Notes under the pieces: generated by a model
Told to the model about the DNA's origin: nothing
What the model saw: only the letters and a program-made list of their open reading frames with translations
Databases searched by the model: none
Translations under genes and position numbers: made by a program
Part shown: positions 6,876-15,370 of the stretch, in pieces
Position numbering within the stretch: position 1 is the first letter of the stretch
How the letters are laid out: every line of letters begins with the position of its first letter
NCBI GenBank assembly: GCA_037447215.1
Contig: JBBIHB010000012.1
Span: 28,023 to 92,022, forward strand
Reading direction: 5' to 3'
Source: UBA1413 sp037447215
Lineage (GTDB): Bacteria > Bacteroidota > Bacteroidia > Bacteroidales > Prolixibacteraceae
DNA: 64,000 nucleotides

Positions 6876-8829
6876 ATGGGTTCTTGTCTATCCGTTTCCA
6901 TAATTTCAGCAGCAGGATTATATCAGTCCAAAACCGGTAGTCTTTGGCATAAATCATATTCAGTTGTTTTTTCTGGTTGGGTGGCAATTCGCCGATGTAC
7001 AACTCACTCTGATTGAGAATAGATGGAGGTAATTTTGGTAATTGTTTTTCGGAATTATCATCGGGGATATATCCAATCCAGGTGTATTTGCCCCTCAAAA
7101 CCTGCATCAGGTTGGTAAGTAAGCCTGATTTATTTGAATAGCGCCATATAATAATTGGCAAGATGAAGAAGAAAAGAACAGCTGATACCAGGTCGAAAAA
7201 CCGTTTTTTTATCCGGTTCGATTTTTTCGAAATAGCATTCACATCAACAAGATATAAATCGCCTGCCGTGTGTATTGAATTGCTTCCGATGATGCTAAAG
7301 CTTTCAGGTGGTGCAATTTTATAGGCTACATCCGTTTTGCTCAAATCAAGCATTGTCCTGATGATTTCACCTGAACTCAGGCTCTCGGCACAAAAAATTA
7401 TCTCATCTATCCGGTTCACTTCAATAATTTCCCTGATCTGGCCTGCATGTCCGAGAAAATCGTCCGATTCGGCGTTTTCCGAAACAGATATACTTCCAAC
7501 CACAAGTGGGTTAACGGGTGTATGGTGCAGTAAATCTTTGATCCGGGCAACTTCTTCACTGTGCCCTACAATTGCTATTCTTTTTTGCCTTTCAATATCG
7601 AGTTCAAAGCCTTTTAACCGGAAATAACTGAAAAGTAGCCTGAAAATTGGTAATAGCAGGGTTGCCCAGATTGTGCCAAATAAGATTAATGCCCTTGAAA
7701 ACCTGTAATCTTCATCGATAAGCGAATAAGCCAGCAGAATTGTAATTGTGCCCCAAAAAAGCCCACGGACGACCTTTAAAAGGCTAACCGGTTTTTTATA
7801 CCCTCCCGAAGCCTGGATACCTGAGAGCCAAATAAGAATATAGATTGGGATTACCCATTTATATAAAAACATCGGATAATATTCTGGCTCAAACATCACT
7901 CTCTCCCAAAATGGAACAATGATTAGAAAGCCTGTATAAATCAAAGCAAAATCAAATAATGGAAGATAAATTTTGCGGACTATTCGCTGCATGAGGGCAA
8001 TAAACGCCCTGAAATAAATAGCTATGTGAATAAAAAAGGAATACATCCTGTAATTTCCTGATGAAAAATGCTTTCTGGAGAATATCAGCATGGCATTGTA
8101 AAACATTTTCACATAGTTGATGCTCCCTTTTTTCGTGCTTTCTCCCTTGTAATGAATTATTGTAATTTCGGGATAGTAATAATTTTTGTAGCCTGCTTTG
8201 GTTATCCGGTACGACAGATCGATATCTTCGCCATACATGAAAAAAGTTTCATCGAGAAGTCCGGTTTTATCAAGGGTTTCTTTTCGCAAAAGCATAAAGG
8301 CACCGCATAAAACATCTACTTCATGTATTTCATTTTTATTTAGGTAACTCAAATGGTACCGTCCAAAACGATACGAGTTGGGAAAAAGAGATGAAATTCC
8401 AAATATTTTGTAGAATGCAACCCATGGTGTTGGTAACCCTCGTTTCGATTCGGGAAGAAACTTTCCTTTGCCATCAATCATTTTAACACCAAGTCCCCCT
8501 GCATCTGGATGTTGATCCATAAATTGGATTACTTTTAAAAATGTATCTTCTTCAACCACAGTATCAGGATTGAGTAACAGGACATATTGACCCATTGATA
8601 ACCTGATTGCCTGGTTGTTGGCTACCGAATACCCTACATTGGTTTTATTTTCGATTAACCTGGCCTGCGGAAATTTCTCCCTGACCAAGTGGCAGGAACC
8701 GTCAACTGAATTATTGTCAACCACAAAAATCTCACTTTCAATGCCATTGCATGATTTTATGACCGAATGCAGGCACTGTTCCAAAAAATGTTTTACGTTG
8801 TAATTAACAATGATTACCGTAAGCTTCAT
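6868..8829 (-). CDS. Glycosyltransferase family 2 fused to a membrane Rossmann / degenerate sugar-transferase module
   Basis: A 653-residue fusion. Residues 1-240 are a GT-A glycosyltransferase of family 2: VDNNSVDGS near 37-45, the metal-site region LLLNPDT at 84-90 and GEDIDLSYR at 200-208. Residues about 265-405 hold several membrane helices. Residues 417-530 look like the CoA-binding-type Rossmann domain of WcaJ/WbaP-like polyprenyl-phosphate sugar transferases. Residues 541-645 start with the phosphoglycosyltransferase membrane entry KKRFFDLVSAVLFFFILP and end with its usual tail (DYRFWTDIILLLK), but the middle with the catalytic Asp-Glu pair is not recognisable. It probably acts in cell-surface polysaccharide synthesis at the inner membrane; the C-terminal half is likely inactive as an enzyme. 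Confidence 0.82.
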   Translation of the reverse strand: MKLTVIIVNYNVKHFLEQCLHSVIKSCNGIESEIFVVDNNSVDGSCHLVREKFPQARLIENKTNVGYSVANNQAIRLSMGQYVLLLNPDTVVEEDTFLKVIQFMDQHPDAGGLGVKMIDGKGKFLPESKRGLPTPWVAFYKIFGISSLFPNSYRFGRYHLSYLNKNEIHEVDVLCGAFMLLRKETLDKTGLLDETFFMYGEDIDLSYRITKAGYKNYYYPEITIIHYKGESTKKGSINYVKMFYNAMLIFSRKHFSSGNYRMYSFFIHIAIYFRAFIALMQRIVRKIYLPLFDFALIYTGFLIIVPFWERVMFEPEYYPMFLYKWVIPIYILIWLSGIQASGGYKKPVSLLKVVRGLFWGTITILLAYSLIDEDYRFSRALILFGTIWATLLLPIFRLLFSYFRLKGFELDIERQKRIAIVGHSEEVARIKDLLHHTPVNPLVVGSISVSENAESDDFLGHAGQIREIIEVNRIDEIIFCAESLSSGEIIRTMLDLSKTDVAYKIAPPESFSIIGSNSIHTAGDLYLVDVNAISKKSNRIKKRFFDLVSAVLFFFILPIIIWRYSNKSGLLTNLMQVLRGKYTWIGYIPDDNSEKQLPKLPPSILNQSELYIGELPPNQKKQLNMIYAKDYRFWTDIILLLKLWKRIDKNPYG

Positions 8830-8851
8830 GCAGGTTATTAGCTCAATAGGA

Positions 8852-8859
8852 CAAATTTA
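8852..8859 (-). promoter_or_regulatory. candidate -7 promoter box for the fused glycosyltransferase gene
   Basis: On the minus strand this reads TAAATTTG, a full match to TAnnTTTG, with an expected transcript start near 8845 and a 16-base leader. No -33 TTG is visible at 19-21 bases. It would separate the glycosyltransferase-acetyltransferase pair from the mrp operon upstream. Confidence 0.42.
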
Positions 8860-8910
8860 AACTTTCGGAATGAATTTGAGGGATTTCCCGGTAATATTTA
8901 TTTCACTGGT

Positions 8911-9204
8911 TTATTCAACCTCTTCCTCTGTTTGGGCGGTTTTGGCAATTACTGAAGCCGCTAATGGGGCAGTAAGATAAATAAAGGCAACCAGCAGTAT
9001 AGATTTTACAATGATTTGCCAGGTTCCGAAGTGTAACCCTAAGCCGATTAGGATCAGCAAGAGTCCAAAAGAAGTGGCTTTTGTGGCGGCATGTATCCGG
9101 GTCATCAGATTAGGAAGCCTTAGCAGGCCGATTGCGGCAACCAGGATAAAAAAAGTGCCGAGGATAACCAATGCCATTACAATATATTCCATCATTTCAA
9201 TCAA
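8911..9204 (-). CDS. mrpG: Na+/H+ antiporter subunit G
   Basis: The last gene of the Mrp cation/proton antiporter operon. The 97-residue protein has three hydrophobic segments and the MnhG/PhaG signature (LRLPNLMTRIHAATKATSFG), and ends in an acidic tail. Subunit G is required for assembly of the multi-subunit Mrp complex in the inner membrane. It overlaps mrpF by 8 bases. An alternative start at the Met of MEYIVMAL would shorten it by four residues. Confidence 0.93.
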   Translation of the reverse strand: MIEMMEYIVMALVILGTFFILVAAIGLLRLPNLMTRIHAATKATSFGLLLILIGLGLHFGTWQIIVKSILLVAFIYLTAPLAASVIAKTAQTEEEVE

Positions 9205-9469
9205 CTTTTGTTAAATATTTCGAAATAGCCACCGTGCCAAGGAATGCAATAAGGAAAATGATTACAGCTACGTCAATAAAGTACGGATTACCTGTCAGTA
9301 GTGCGTATAACAGGATGATCCCAGCCGAAATAGAGGTAATCAGATCGAGGGCAACAACCCTGTCGTAGAGACGGGGCCCTTTGGCAAGCCTGATCATGGT
9401 CAGTAAAAAAGACACAATCAGGATTGCAAAAGCAATATACAATAAGGTTTTTAATAACGGCATAGTCAT
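9197..9469 (-). CDS. mrpF: Na+/H+ antiporter subunit F
   Basis: A 90-residue protein with three membrane helices and the MrpF signature: RLAKGPRLYDRVVALDLI followed by YFIDVAVIIFLIAFLGTVA. It is a small integral subunit of the Mrp Na+/H+ antiporter. It overlaps mrpE by 4 bases and mrpG by 8 bases, so translation is probably coupled. Length and gene position are both normal for the family. Confidence 0.94.
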   Translation of the reverse strand: MTMPLLKTLLYIAFAILIVSFLLTMIRLAKGPRLYDRVVALDLITSISAGIILLYALLTGNPYFIDVAVIIFLIAFLGTVAISKYLTKVD

Positions 9470-9798
9470 TCAAAAAGCTGTTTTATTTTTACCTGAAACT
9501 CATCAATCTCCTCAATAACTTTTGATTTATCACTCGCATACATGGAGTGGACAAGTATTTCTTTACGATTGGGTGCCACGTCAACTACAAGGCTGCCAGG
9601 GGTCATCGAAATTAAATTGGCAAGCAACAATATCTGGTAGTCCCTGTCTAATAGTACTTTAACGTTTATGTAGTCAGGCTGAATCAGCAGACCGGGAGAA
9701 AGCAGGTCTTTTGCAATGAAAAGGTTGGCTTCGACCAGTTTCTTCAGGAAAAACAAGACAAAGCCAATAAATTGAAATGGCTTCTTAATTAGTCGCAT
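9466..9798 (-). CDS. mrpE: Na+/H+ antiporter subunit E (short form)
   Basis: The 110-residue protein keeps the MrpE core: a central segment around PDYINVKVLLDRDYQILLLANLISMTPGSLVVD cut here into its two recognisable parts, NVKVLLDRDYQ and ISMTPGSLVVD, then a soluble tail. MrpE is usually about 155-170 residues with two or three N-terminal membrane helices; this one lacks roughly the first 50 residues. The upstream sequence belongs to mrpD (14-base overlap), so this is a true short form and not a missed start. It is an inner-membrane subunit of the Mrp complex. Confidence 0.9.
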   Translation of the reverse strand: MRLIKKPFQFIGFVLFFLKKLVEANLFIAKDLLSPGLLIQPDYINVKVLLDRDYQILLLANLISMTPGSLVVDVAPNRKEILVHSMYASDKSKVIEEIDEFQVKIKQLFE

Positions 9799-11281
9799 GA
9801 TTTAAGTTTTTTAGAACTGCATCAATATAACCTGATGAATCGAGAAGTTGATTTCCCGCTTCAATAAAATAATCGAAAAAGTATCCGGTCCCTAAACCTA
9901 AAACAATAGTTCCAGCTCCAAGCAAAATCGAAGGAATTAACTCACCCAATCTAAGTTTTCCGGTCAGATTTCCATGCGGTTGATCGTCAAGTCCTTTTTT
10001 GAAAAATGCCTCATTCCATATTTTTATCATCGAGAACAGGGTAAGAACTCCAGTTAAAATGGCCACACCAGAAATCAACCACTTTTCAGCTTCGAAACCA
10101 GCCTTGATAAGGAAGAATTTTCCGAAAAATCCAGGCAAGGGAGGCACGCCGGCAAGTGCAAATGCCGGTATGATGAATAAAATTCCCAATAACGGATATG
10201 ATTTGTAGAGGCCTCCGATACTTTTGAGCTGGAAGGTACCTTTAAGTTTGTGAATATGTCCGGAAACCAGAAAAGTATTGGTTTTGGCCAGCATATTATG
10301 CACGGTAAAATATATAGCCCCTGCCAATGCCAGCGGGGTAAATATGCCGAGACCAAAAATCATGTATCCAATCTGACTGATAATGTGAAATGACAATATC
10401 TTCCTGATTTCGTAATGTGAAGCTGCTGCCATTCCTCCCACGACCATAGTCAGGCCAGCAATAATTAAAAACAAAGTGTGCCAGAAAACCGGATTCTGGA
10501 CAAAAAACAATGTAAAAACACGGATCATTGCGTAAACCCCCACTTTTGTAAGTAGGGCAGCAAAAAATGCAGTAATGGCAACGGGCGGGGTGTGATACGA
10601 GGAAGGCAGCCAGAAAAAGAACGGGAATACGGCAGCTTTGATGCTGAAAGCCATAAAAAACAGCATTGTTGAAGTGTCCATAAAAAAAGCCTGGCTATTA
10701 TGTTGCAGAATTTTAGCCAGGTGGGCCATATTCAAAGTTCCAGTTTTCCCATAAAGTAGTCCAATGCCCGCAAGGAAAAACAGGGAGGCTACTAGGTTCA
10801 TGGTCAGGTATTTAATCCCCCCTTTCAACTGGATTGCTTTGCTGCCGAGGGTAATCATCACAAACGATGACATGAGCATTACTTCAAACCACACATACAG
10901 GTTAAATATGTCGCCGGTAACAAATGCCCCGTTAACCCCCATCAGTAGGGTATGAAAAAATAAAAAATAGCGGTACGAAATCAGTTTGTCGTCGATATAG
11001 TAGGTCGAATAGATTGCCAGGGCCAACGAGACAAAACCTGAAATAAGGAGCATCATTGAGCTGAACATATCAACCACCAAGCTGATCCCAAACGGAGCAT
11101 CCCAGTTGGCTGCCTGCAATACCTGAATGTTTTCGCCTGACGCCTTGGTTATTATCAGGAGCGAAACAACAAAATTGACAAATGAGCCGGTCACACCTGC
11201 AATTTTCTGATAACGCACCTTGTTCGATAAAATCAACAATATTGCAGTCAAAAGCGGTATTAATATCGGTAGTGAAATCAT
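9785..11281 (-). CDS. mrpD: Na+/H+ antiporter subunit D
   Basis: A 498-residue membrane protein of the complex I NuoL/M/N-like proton-translocating family, with about 14 helices. Recognisable features are YVWFEVMLMSSFVMI with the conserved helix-5 Glu, IKAAVFPFFFWLPSSYHTPP with the helix-7 Lys, and SFHIISQIGYMIFGLG. It forms one of the two antiporter-like channels of the Mrp complex. It overlaps mrpC by 4 bases and mrpE by 14 bases. Confidence 0.95.
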   Translation of the reverse strand: MISLPILIPLLTAILLILSNKVRYQKIAGVTGSFVNFVVSLLIITKASGENIQVLQAANWDAPFGISLVVDMFSSMMLLISGFVSLALAIYSTYYIDDKLISYRYFLFFHTLLMGVNGAFVTGDIFNLYVWFEVMLMSSFVMITLGSKAIQLKGGIKYLTMNLVASLFFLAGIGLLYGKTGTLNMAHLAKILQHNSQAFFMDTSTMLFFMAFSIKAAVFPFFFWLPSSYHTPPVAITAFFAALLTKVGVYAMIRVFTLFFVQNPVFWHTLFLIIAGLTMVVGGMAAASHYEIRKILSFHIISQIGYMIFGLGIFTPLALAGAIYFTVHNMLAKTNTFLVSGHIHKLKGTFQLKSIGGLYKSYPLLGILFIIPAFALAGVPPLPGFFGKFFLIKAGFEAEKWLISGVAILTGVLTLFSMIKIWNEAFFKKGLDDQPHGNLTGKLRLGELIPSILLGAGTIVLGLGTGYFFDYFIEAGNQLLDSSGYIDAVLKNLNHATN

Positions 11282-11628
11282 TCTTCGGTTTCTTTTAATT
11301 CATCCAGATCGTCGGTGCCTGAAAGACTGAAATATTTATATTTCAATGCAAGGGTAAAAGCAACAAGTCCAAATCCAATTACTATTGCGGTTAGGATCAG
11401 GGCTTGCGGAATGGGGTCTGCCATATCGGCAGGGTTGGCCGATCCTTCAGTTACAAAAGCTGGCTTTCCTTTAACCAGCCCGGCGGCAATAAAAATGGTC
11501 AGGTTAACGGCGTTGCTTAAAAAAATAATGCCTAAAACCAGCTTTAAAACACTTCTGCGGAGCAGCATATATACACCCACAGCTGAAAGGACACCAACCA
11601 GGATTGCAAATATTATTTCCATTGCCAC
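11278..11628 (-). CDS. mrpC: Na+/H+ antiporter subunit C
   Basis: A NuoK-like 116-residue subunit with three membrane helices. The family signature is seen in GIIFLSNAVNLTIFIAAG and DPIPQALILTAIVIGFG, and the C-terminus is acidic and polar. It overlaps mrpB by 16 bases and mrpD by 4 bases. Length and order match Mrp operons elsewhere. Confidence 0.95.
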   Translation of the reverse strand: MAMEIIFAILVGVLSAVGVYMLLRRSVLKLVLGIIFLSNAVNLTIFIAAGLVKGKPAFVTEGSANPADMADPIPQALILTAIVIGFGLVAFTLALKYKYFSLSGTDDLDELKETEE

Positions 11629-12038
11629 TCCTCCATTAAAGTATAAATAAAAAGCAAGACCACGCCACAGACAGTTAAATAAACACCTAAGTCGAATAGC
11701 AGTGGTGTTCCCAATTTCAGTGTGAAGTCACCAAAGAAAGATAATTTGACCCATGTGCCGGTTAGGAATGGCTTTCCGGTAATGACTCCGGGTAAGGCAC
11801 TGATTAAGGCTGTCAGCAAACCTATTCCAATCAGTAGTATTGGCGATATTTTAAGAGTTTGGCGGGAATTGGCAACATCCCAGGCAAGCGCTTGAAAAAT
11901 AAATGCCCCACTCACCATCAAACCTCCGATAAAACCACCGCCCGGGAAATTATGCCCCCGTAACAGCGTTATAATCGAAAAAAATATGAGGATGAACCTA
12001 ATGTATGGTAAAGCTATCTGCAAAATAATGGTTTTCAT
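11613..12038 (-). CDS. mrpB: Na+/H+ antiporter subunit B
   Basis: A 141-residue membrane protein with the MnhB/MrpB pattern: RGHNFPGGGFIGGLMVSGAF and a C-terminal GTPLLFDLGVYLTVCGV. It has about four hydrophobic segments. It overlaps the mrpA stop by 4 bases (ATGA type), so it is very likely translationally coupled to mrpA. It is an inner-membrane component of the Mrp complex. Confidence 0.95.
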   Translation of the reverse strand: MKTIILQIALPYIRFILIFFSIITLLRGHNFPGGGFIGGLMVSGAFIFQALAWDVANSRQTLKISPILLIGIGLLTALISALPGVITGKPFLTGTWVKLSFFGDFTLKLGTPLLFDLGVYLTVCGVVLLFIYTLMEEWQWK

Positions 12039-14329
12039 TTCTTTAACCTGTTAAGTTTAACTAATGAATATACCCCGAGCGCTGCAATGCTTAAAACTGT
12101 AATCTCTCCAAGTGTGTCAAGCGACCTGAAATCGACCAGGATAACGTTCACCACGTTTTCGCCAAACCCACCAGGAAGACTGTTTTTTACAAAAAAATCA
12201 GATATTGGATGGTTATAGTTAACATGGATCGATTTTAATACCAGTATGATCATAAAACTTCCGGCAGCCATTGCTATCAAGGCATCCCTGATCCGCGATT
12301 TACGGGAAGAAAGATTGGCAAATTTGGGAAGTTTTTGTAAAACCAATACAAACATCACAAGGGTCAGCGTTTCGACAAGTATCTGTGTTATTGCCAGGTC
12401 AACAGCGCTGTAGATGAGGTACAGCAATGCTATGCCAAGGCCAACAACTCCCATGGAAATTATTGCAACCAAACGCGACCTGGCAATTGCCGTTATGATG
12501 GACGCACCAATCATCAGAATGATAAGGGCAATTACGTAGTAGGGTTGACGGGTATAAACAATATCTTCGTTCCAACCCCGGGTATTCAGTATCATAAACC
12601 AGATTAATATGGTAGCGGCAATAAAAATTGTCATCAGATAAAACCGGTGATAGCCATGCTGGATTACTGATGTTTTCTTTTTTGAAAGCTTTACAAAGCT
12701 GTTTATTATATGATTAAAAACTTCAGAAAATTTAATATTGAAAAAAGTATGGTTTATTGCCTTAAAAACCGGTAAAACCTTTTTCCGGAGAAGGAACAGT
12801 GTAAAACCAGTTGCTACTGTTAAAATACTGAGCAGAAGTACCTGGTTAAAACCATGCCAGAGTGACAGGTAAACCTTGACTGGTTGACGTAAGATTGTAC
12901 TCACAGTCGGTTCGATAAGTTTGGACATGCTTGCCGGGTAAAGGCCGAAAAACAAACTTGCAATTACCAATACAGTGGGACCCATAAGCATTTTCCACCC
13001 TTTTTCGTTGGGTGGTTTAGGCATTCCGCCATCTTTTTCAATAAAAGTACGATAACCAAGCATGGTTGATACCCACACCATAAAGATATTGGATGCAACG
13101 CCCAATATGGTCAGAACAACAGCGATATCAGGGGTCTGTATTTTTGCTTCATATATAAGTTCTTTACCTATGAACCCCAGCATTGGGGGCAAACCGGCCA
13201 TCGATAAAAGGGCAAGGGTTGTAACCACAAAAGTCTTTGGCATAGGTTTCCATAATTCACCAAGTATGGATATATCCCGTGTTCCGGTTTTATGGTCGAT
13301 CATACCTGCAATCATAAACAATGATGCCTTATAAAATGCATGGATTATTAAAAAGAGAATAGCAGCTTCGATGGCAGGTTGTGTGCTAATACCGAATAAA
13401 AGGACCATTGTTCCCAGTGAACTTACGGTTGTATAAGCAAGTATTGCCTTCAGATCGGTTTGGGTCAATGACAGGTATGCGCCTATAAACATGGTCATTG
13501 CCCCAATGAGGCTCACCAGAAACATCCATTGGGGAGTACCACCCATTACCGGACTCAACCTGGCAAGCAAAAAAATTCCGGCTTTTACCATTGTCGCCGA
13601 GTGAAGGTATGCACTAACAGGCGATGGTGCTTGCATGGCTCCGGGAAGCCAGAAATGAAAAGGAAACTGTGCCGATTTGGTCACTACACCTGCAAGGATT
13701 AATATCAAAGCTGGCAAATATAATTTGTGAACCTTAATAATGTCAGCTTTTTCCATCAGCACGCTAAACTCAAAACTTCCCGAAATCTGTCCAAGAATGA
13801 TTATACCCCCAAATAAGGCAAGCCCACCCATTACGGTGATCAGCAACGATTGCAAAGCTGCCTGGCGCGCTTTTTCGTATTCATACTTAAAGCTGATGAG
13901 GAAATATGAAGTAAAACTGGTAAGTTCCCAGAAAATGAACATCACGAGGATATTCCCCGACAGGACTAGTCCCAGCATCGAACCCATAAAAAGCATAATA
14001 AACGTATAGAACCTGTCTTTATCGGCATAAAGCTTCATGTATTCGTTGGCATAAATCAGGATTAATGTCCCGATGCCCGAAACAAGTAGCAAAAACAGAT
14101 AACTAAGTCCGTCATAAGTCCATGTAATATTCAACCCAAGCTGGGGTATCCAATCGTATGCAATACTTTCACTTGCCGTATGCTTTAGGCCTGAGCCTTT
14201 TACGAGCGAAAAAATAAAAACAGAGAGGGGAAAGATAGCCAGGGCACTACCCTTATATTTACTGAGGAACCTGGGCATAAATGGTACCCAAACTGCCGAT
14301 AGAAATATAATAAGCAGAAGTATCGTCAT
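12035..14329 (-). CDS. mrpA: Na+/H+ antiporter subunit A
   Basis: The largest Mrp subunit (764 residues), related to NuoL. The N-terminal two thirds hold the proton-translocating domain: FIFWELTSFTSYFLISF with the key Glu, KSAQFPFHFWLPGAMQAPSP with the key Lys, and YLHSATMVKAGIFLLAR. The C-terminal part (after about residue 560) contains the MbhD/MbhE-like helices fused in MrpA proteins (DLAITQILVETLTLVMFVL, then FRSLDTLGEITVLSIAALG). It exchanges cytoplasmic Na+ for external H+ together with subunits B-G. A universal stress protein gene lies 9 bases upstream in the same direction. Confidence 0.96.
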   Translation of the reverse strand: MTILLLIIFLSAVWVPFMPRFLSKYKGSALAIFPLSVFIFSLVKGSGLKHTASESIAYDWIPQLGLNITWTYDGLSYLFLLLVSGIGTLILIYANEYMKLYADKDRFYTFIMLFMGSMLGLVLSGNILVMFIFWELTSFTSYFLISFKYEYEKARQAALQSLLITVMGGLALFGGIIILGQISGSFEFSVLMEKADIIKVHKLYLPALILILAGVVTKSAQFPFHFWLPGAMQAPSPVSAYLHSATMVKAGIFLLARLSPVMGGTPQWMFLVSLIGAMTMFIGAYLSLTQTDLKAILAYTTVSSLGTMVLLFGISTQPAIEAAILFLIIHAFYKASLFMIAGMIDHKTGTRDISILGELWKPMPKTFVVTTLALLSMAGLPPMLGFIGKELIYEAKIQTPDIAVVLTILGVASNIFMVWVSTMLGYRTFIEKDGGMPKPPNEKGWKMLMGPTVLVIASLFFGLYPASMSKLIEPTVSTILRQPVKVYLSLWHGFNQVLLLSILTVATGFTLFLLRKKVLPVFKAINHTFFNIKFSEVFNHIINSFVKLSKKKTSVIQHGYHRFYLMTIFIAATILIWFMILNTRGWNEDIVYTRQPYYVIALIILMIGASIITAIARSRLVAIISMGVVGLGIALLYLIYSAVDLAITQILVETLTLVMFVLVLQKLPKFANLSSRKSRIRDALIAMAAGSFMIILVLKSIHVNYNHPISDFFVKNSLPGGFGENVVNVILVDFRSLDTLGEITVLSIAALGVYSLVKLNRLKK

Positions 14330-14338
14330 ACTTATTAA

Positions 14339-15307
14339 TCATTTTTCGGGGTACTCTTCCGTAGTAAAAAACCGCGCTCCTTTTTGAGGCTTCACATGGT
14401 TGCGATCAAGAATTGCAAACGGATCGACAAAATCTTTCAATATTTCTTCGTAATCGAATGCCGAAGCGGATGACGTAAGGCTCAGCACGGGGATAGAGGA
14501 TTCATTAATTATATGATGGGCAAATGCCCCGATATAATTATCGTAGGTGAAGCCTTCCTGATGTGTCATTACCAATATCAGGGATGCTTTAATCTGGTTT
14601 GCATATTCAAGAACCCTCTGATAGGGTGGGACATCACTCCGCGGGAAAAGCTTCATTCCACAGGTAATTCCATTTTTTTCGAAAGTCTCTTTTGCCTGTT
14701 GAAGTTTTTTGAAAATGCGGCTTTCTTTTGCACTTATTCCACCAATTAACGCTGATACCAGGCAAACCTTTAGATTGTAGTGTTGCGCGTAAAGTAGTGC
14801 ACTCGAAACCTGTCGGTTGGTTTTTTTTGTAAGATCAAGCGGGACTACCATAATTGATCCAATATCGTCGAATTCACCCTTTGTAGTTAAAACCGGTGCT
14901 TCTGAATTGAGGGTTACCTGTTCAACGGTTACACCTAGAACCTGTTCTGAACTGTTTCCCTGGTGATTCTCTCCCGTTATTACAATCCTCGGGTGCATTT
15001 CTTTAATGATTTCTATGATTTTTTCATGGGGACGTCCCCTCTCTACACGGGTGCTGAATTCAATATTGTGCGGGGTAATATTTTCTTCAGCGATGTATTG
15101 GAGTTTCTCTTTTGCTTTTTCGGTGATTTTGACTACTTCATCAACCGAAACAAAAAGATCGGTCCAAAATCCACCCATTTCGAGAACATGTAATAAATGG
15201 ATTTTACCATTGAAGCGCTTTGCCATGTTAATGGAATAGCGAAGCGCTTTCAACGATGGATCTTTAAAATCAATTGGCACCAGAATATCGTGCCGGGTTT
15301 TATCCAT
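14339..15307 (-). CDS. Universal stress protein with two UspA domains
   Basis: The 322-residue protein holds two tandem UspA-like domains, roughly residues 1-150 and 155-285. The first starts DILVPIDFKDPSLKALRYS and ends near ITGENHQGNSSEQVLGVTVEQV; the second starts IMVVPLDLTKKTNRQVSSAL and ends with a region like ASLILVMTHQEG. Usp proteins bind nucleotides or signal stress, with no fixed reaction. Only 9 bases separate it from mrpA, so it is probably the first gene of the mrp operon here, linking stress signalling to ion homeostasis by position. Confidence 0.92.
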   Translation of the reverse strand: MDKTRHDILVPIDFKDPSLKALRYSINMAKRFNGKIHLLHVLEMGGFWTDLFVSVDEVVKITEKAKEKLQYIAEENITPHNIEFSTRVERGRPHEKIIEIIKEMHPRIVITGENHQGNSSEQVLGVTVEQVTLNSEAPVLTTKGEFDDIGSIMVVPLDLTKKTNRQVSSALLYAQHYNLKVCLVSALIGGISAKESRIFKKLQQAKETFEKNGITCGMKLFPRSDVPPYQRVLEYANQIKASLILVMTHQEGFTYDNYIGAFAHHIINESSIPVLSLTSSASAFDYEEILKDFVDPFAILDRNHVKPQKGARFFTTEEYPEK

Positions 15308-15370
15308 ATTTTAATTTTTATTCCAGATAACTGATTTCAGATCAGATTTGTTTAATCTGTGTTATTGTTT

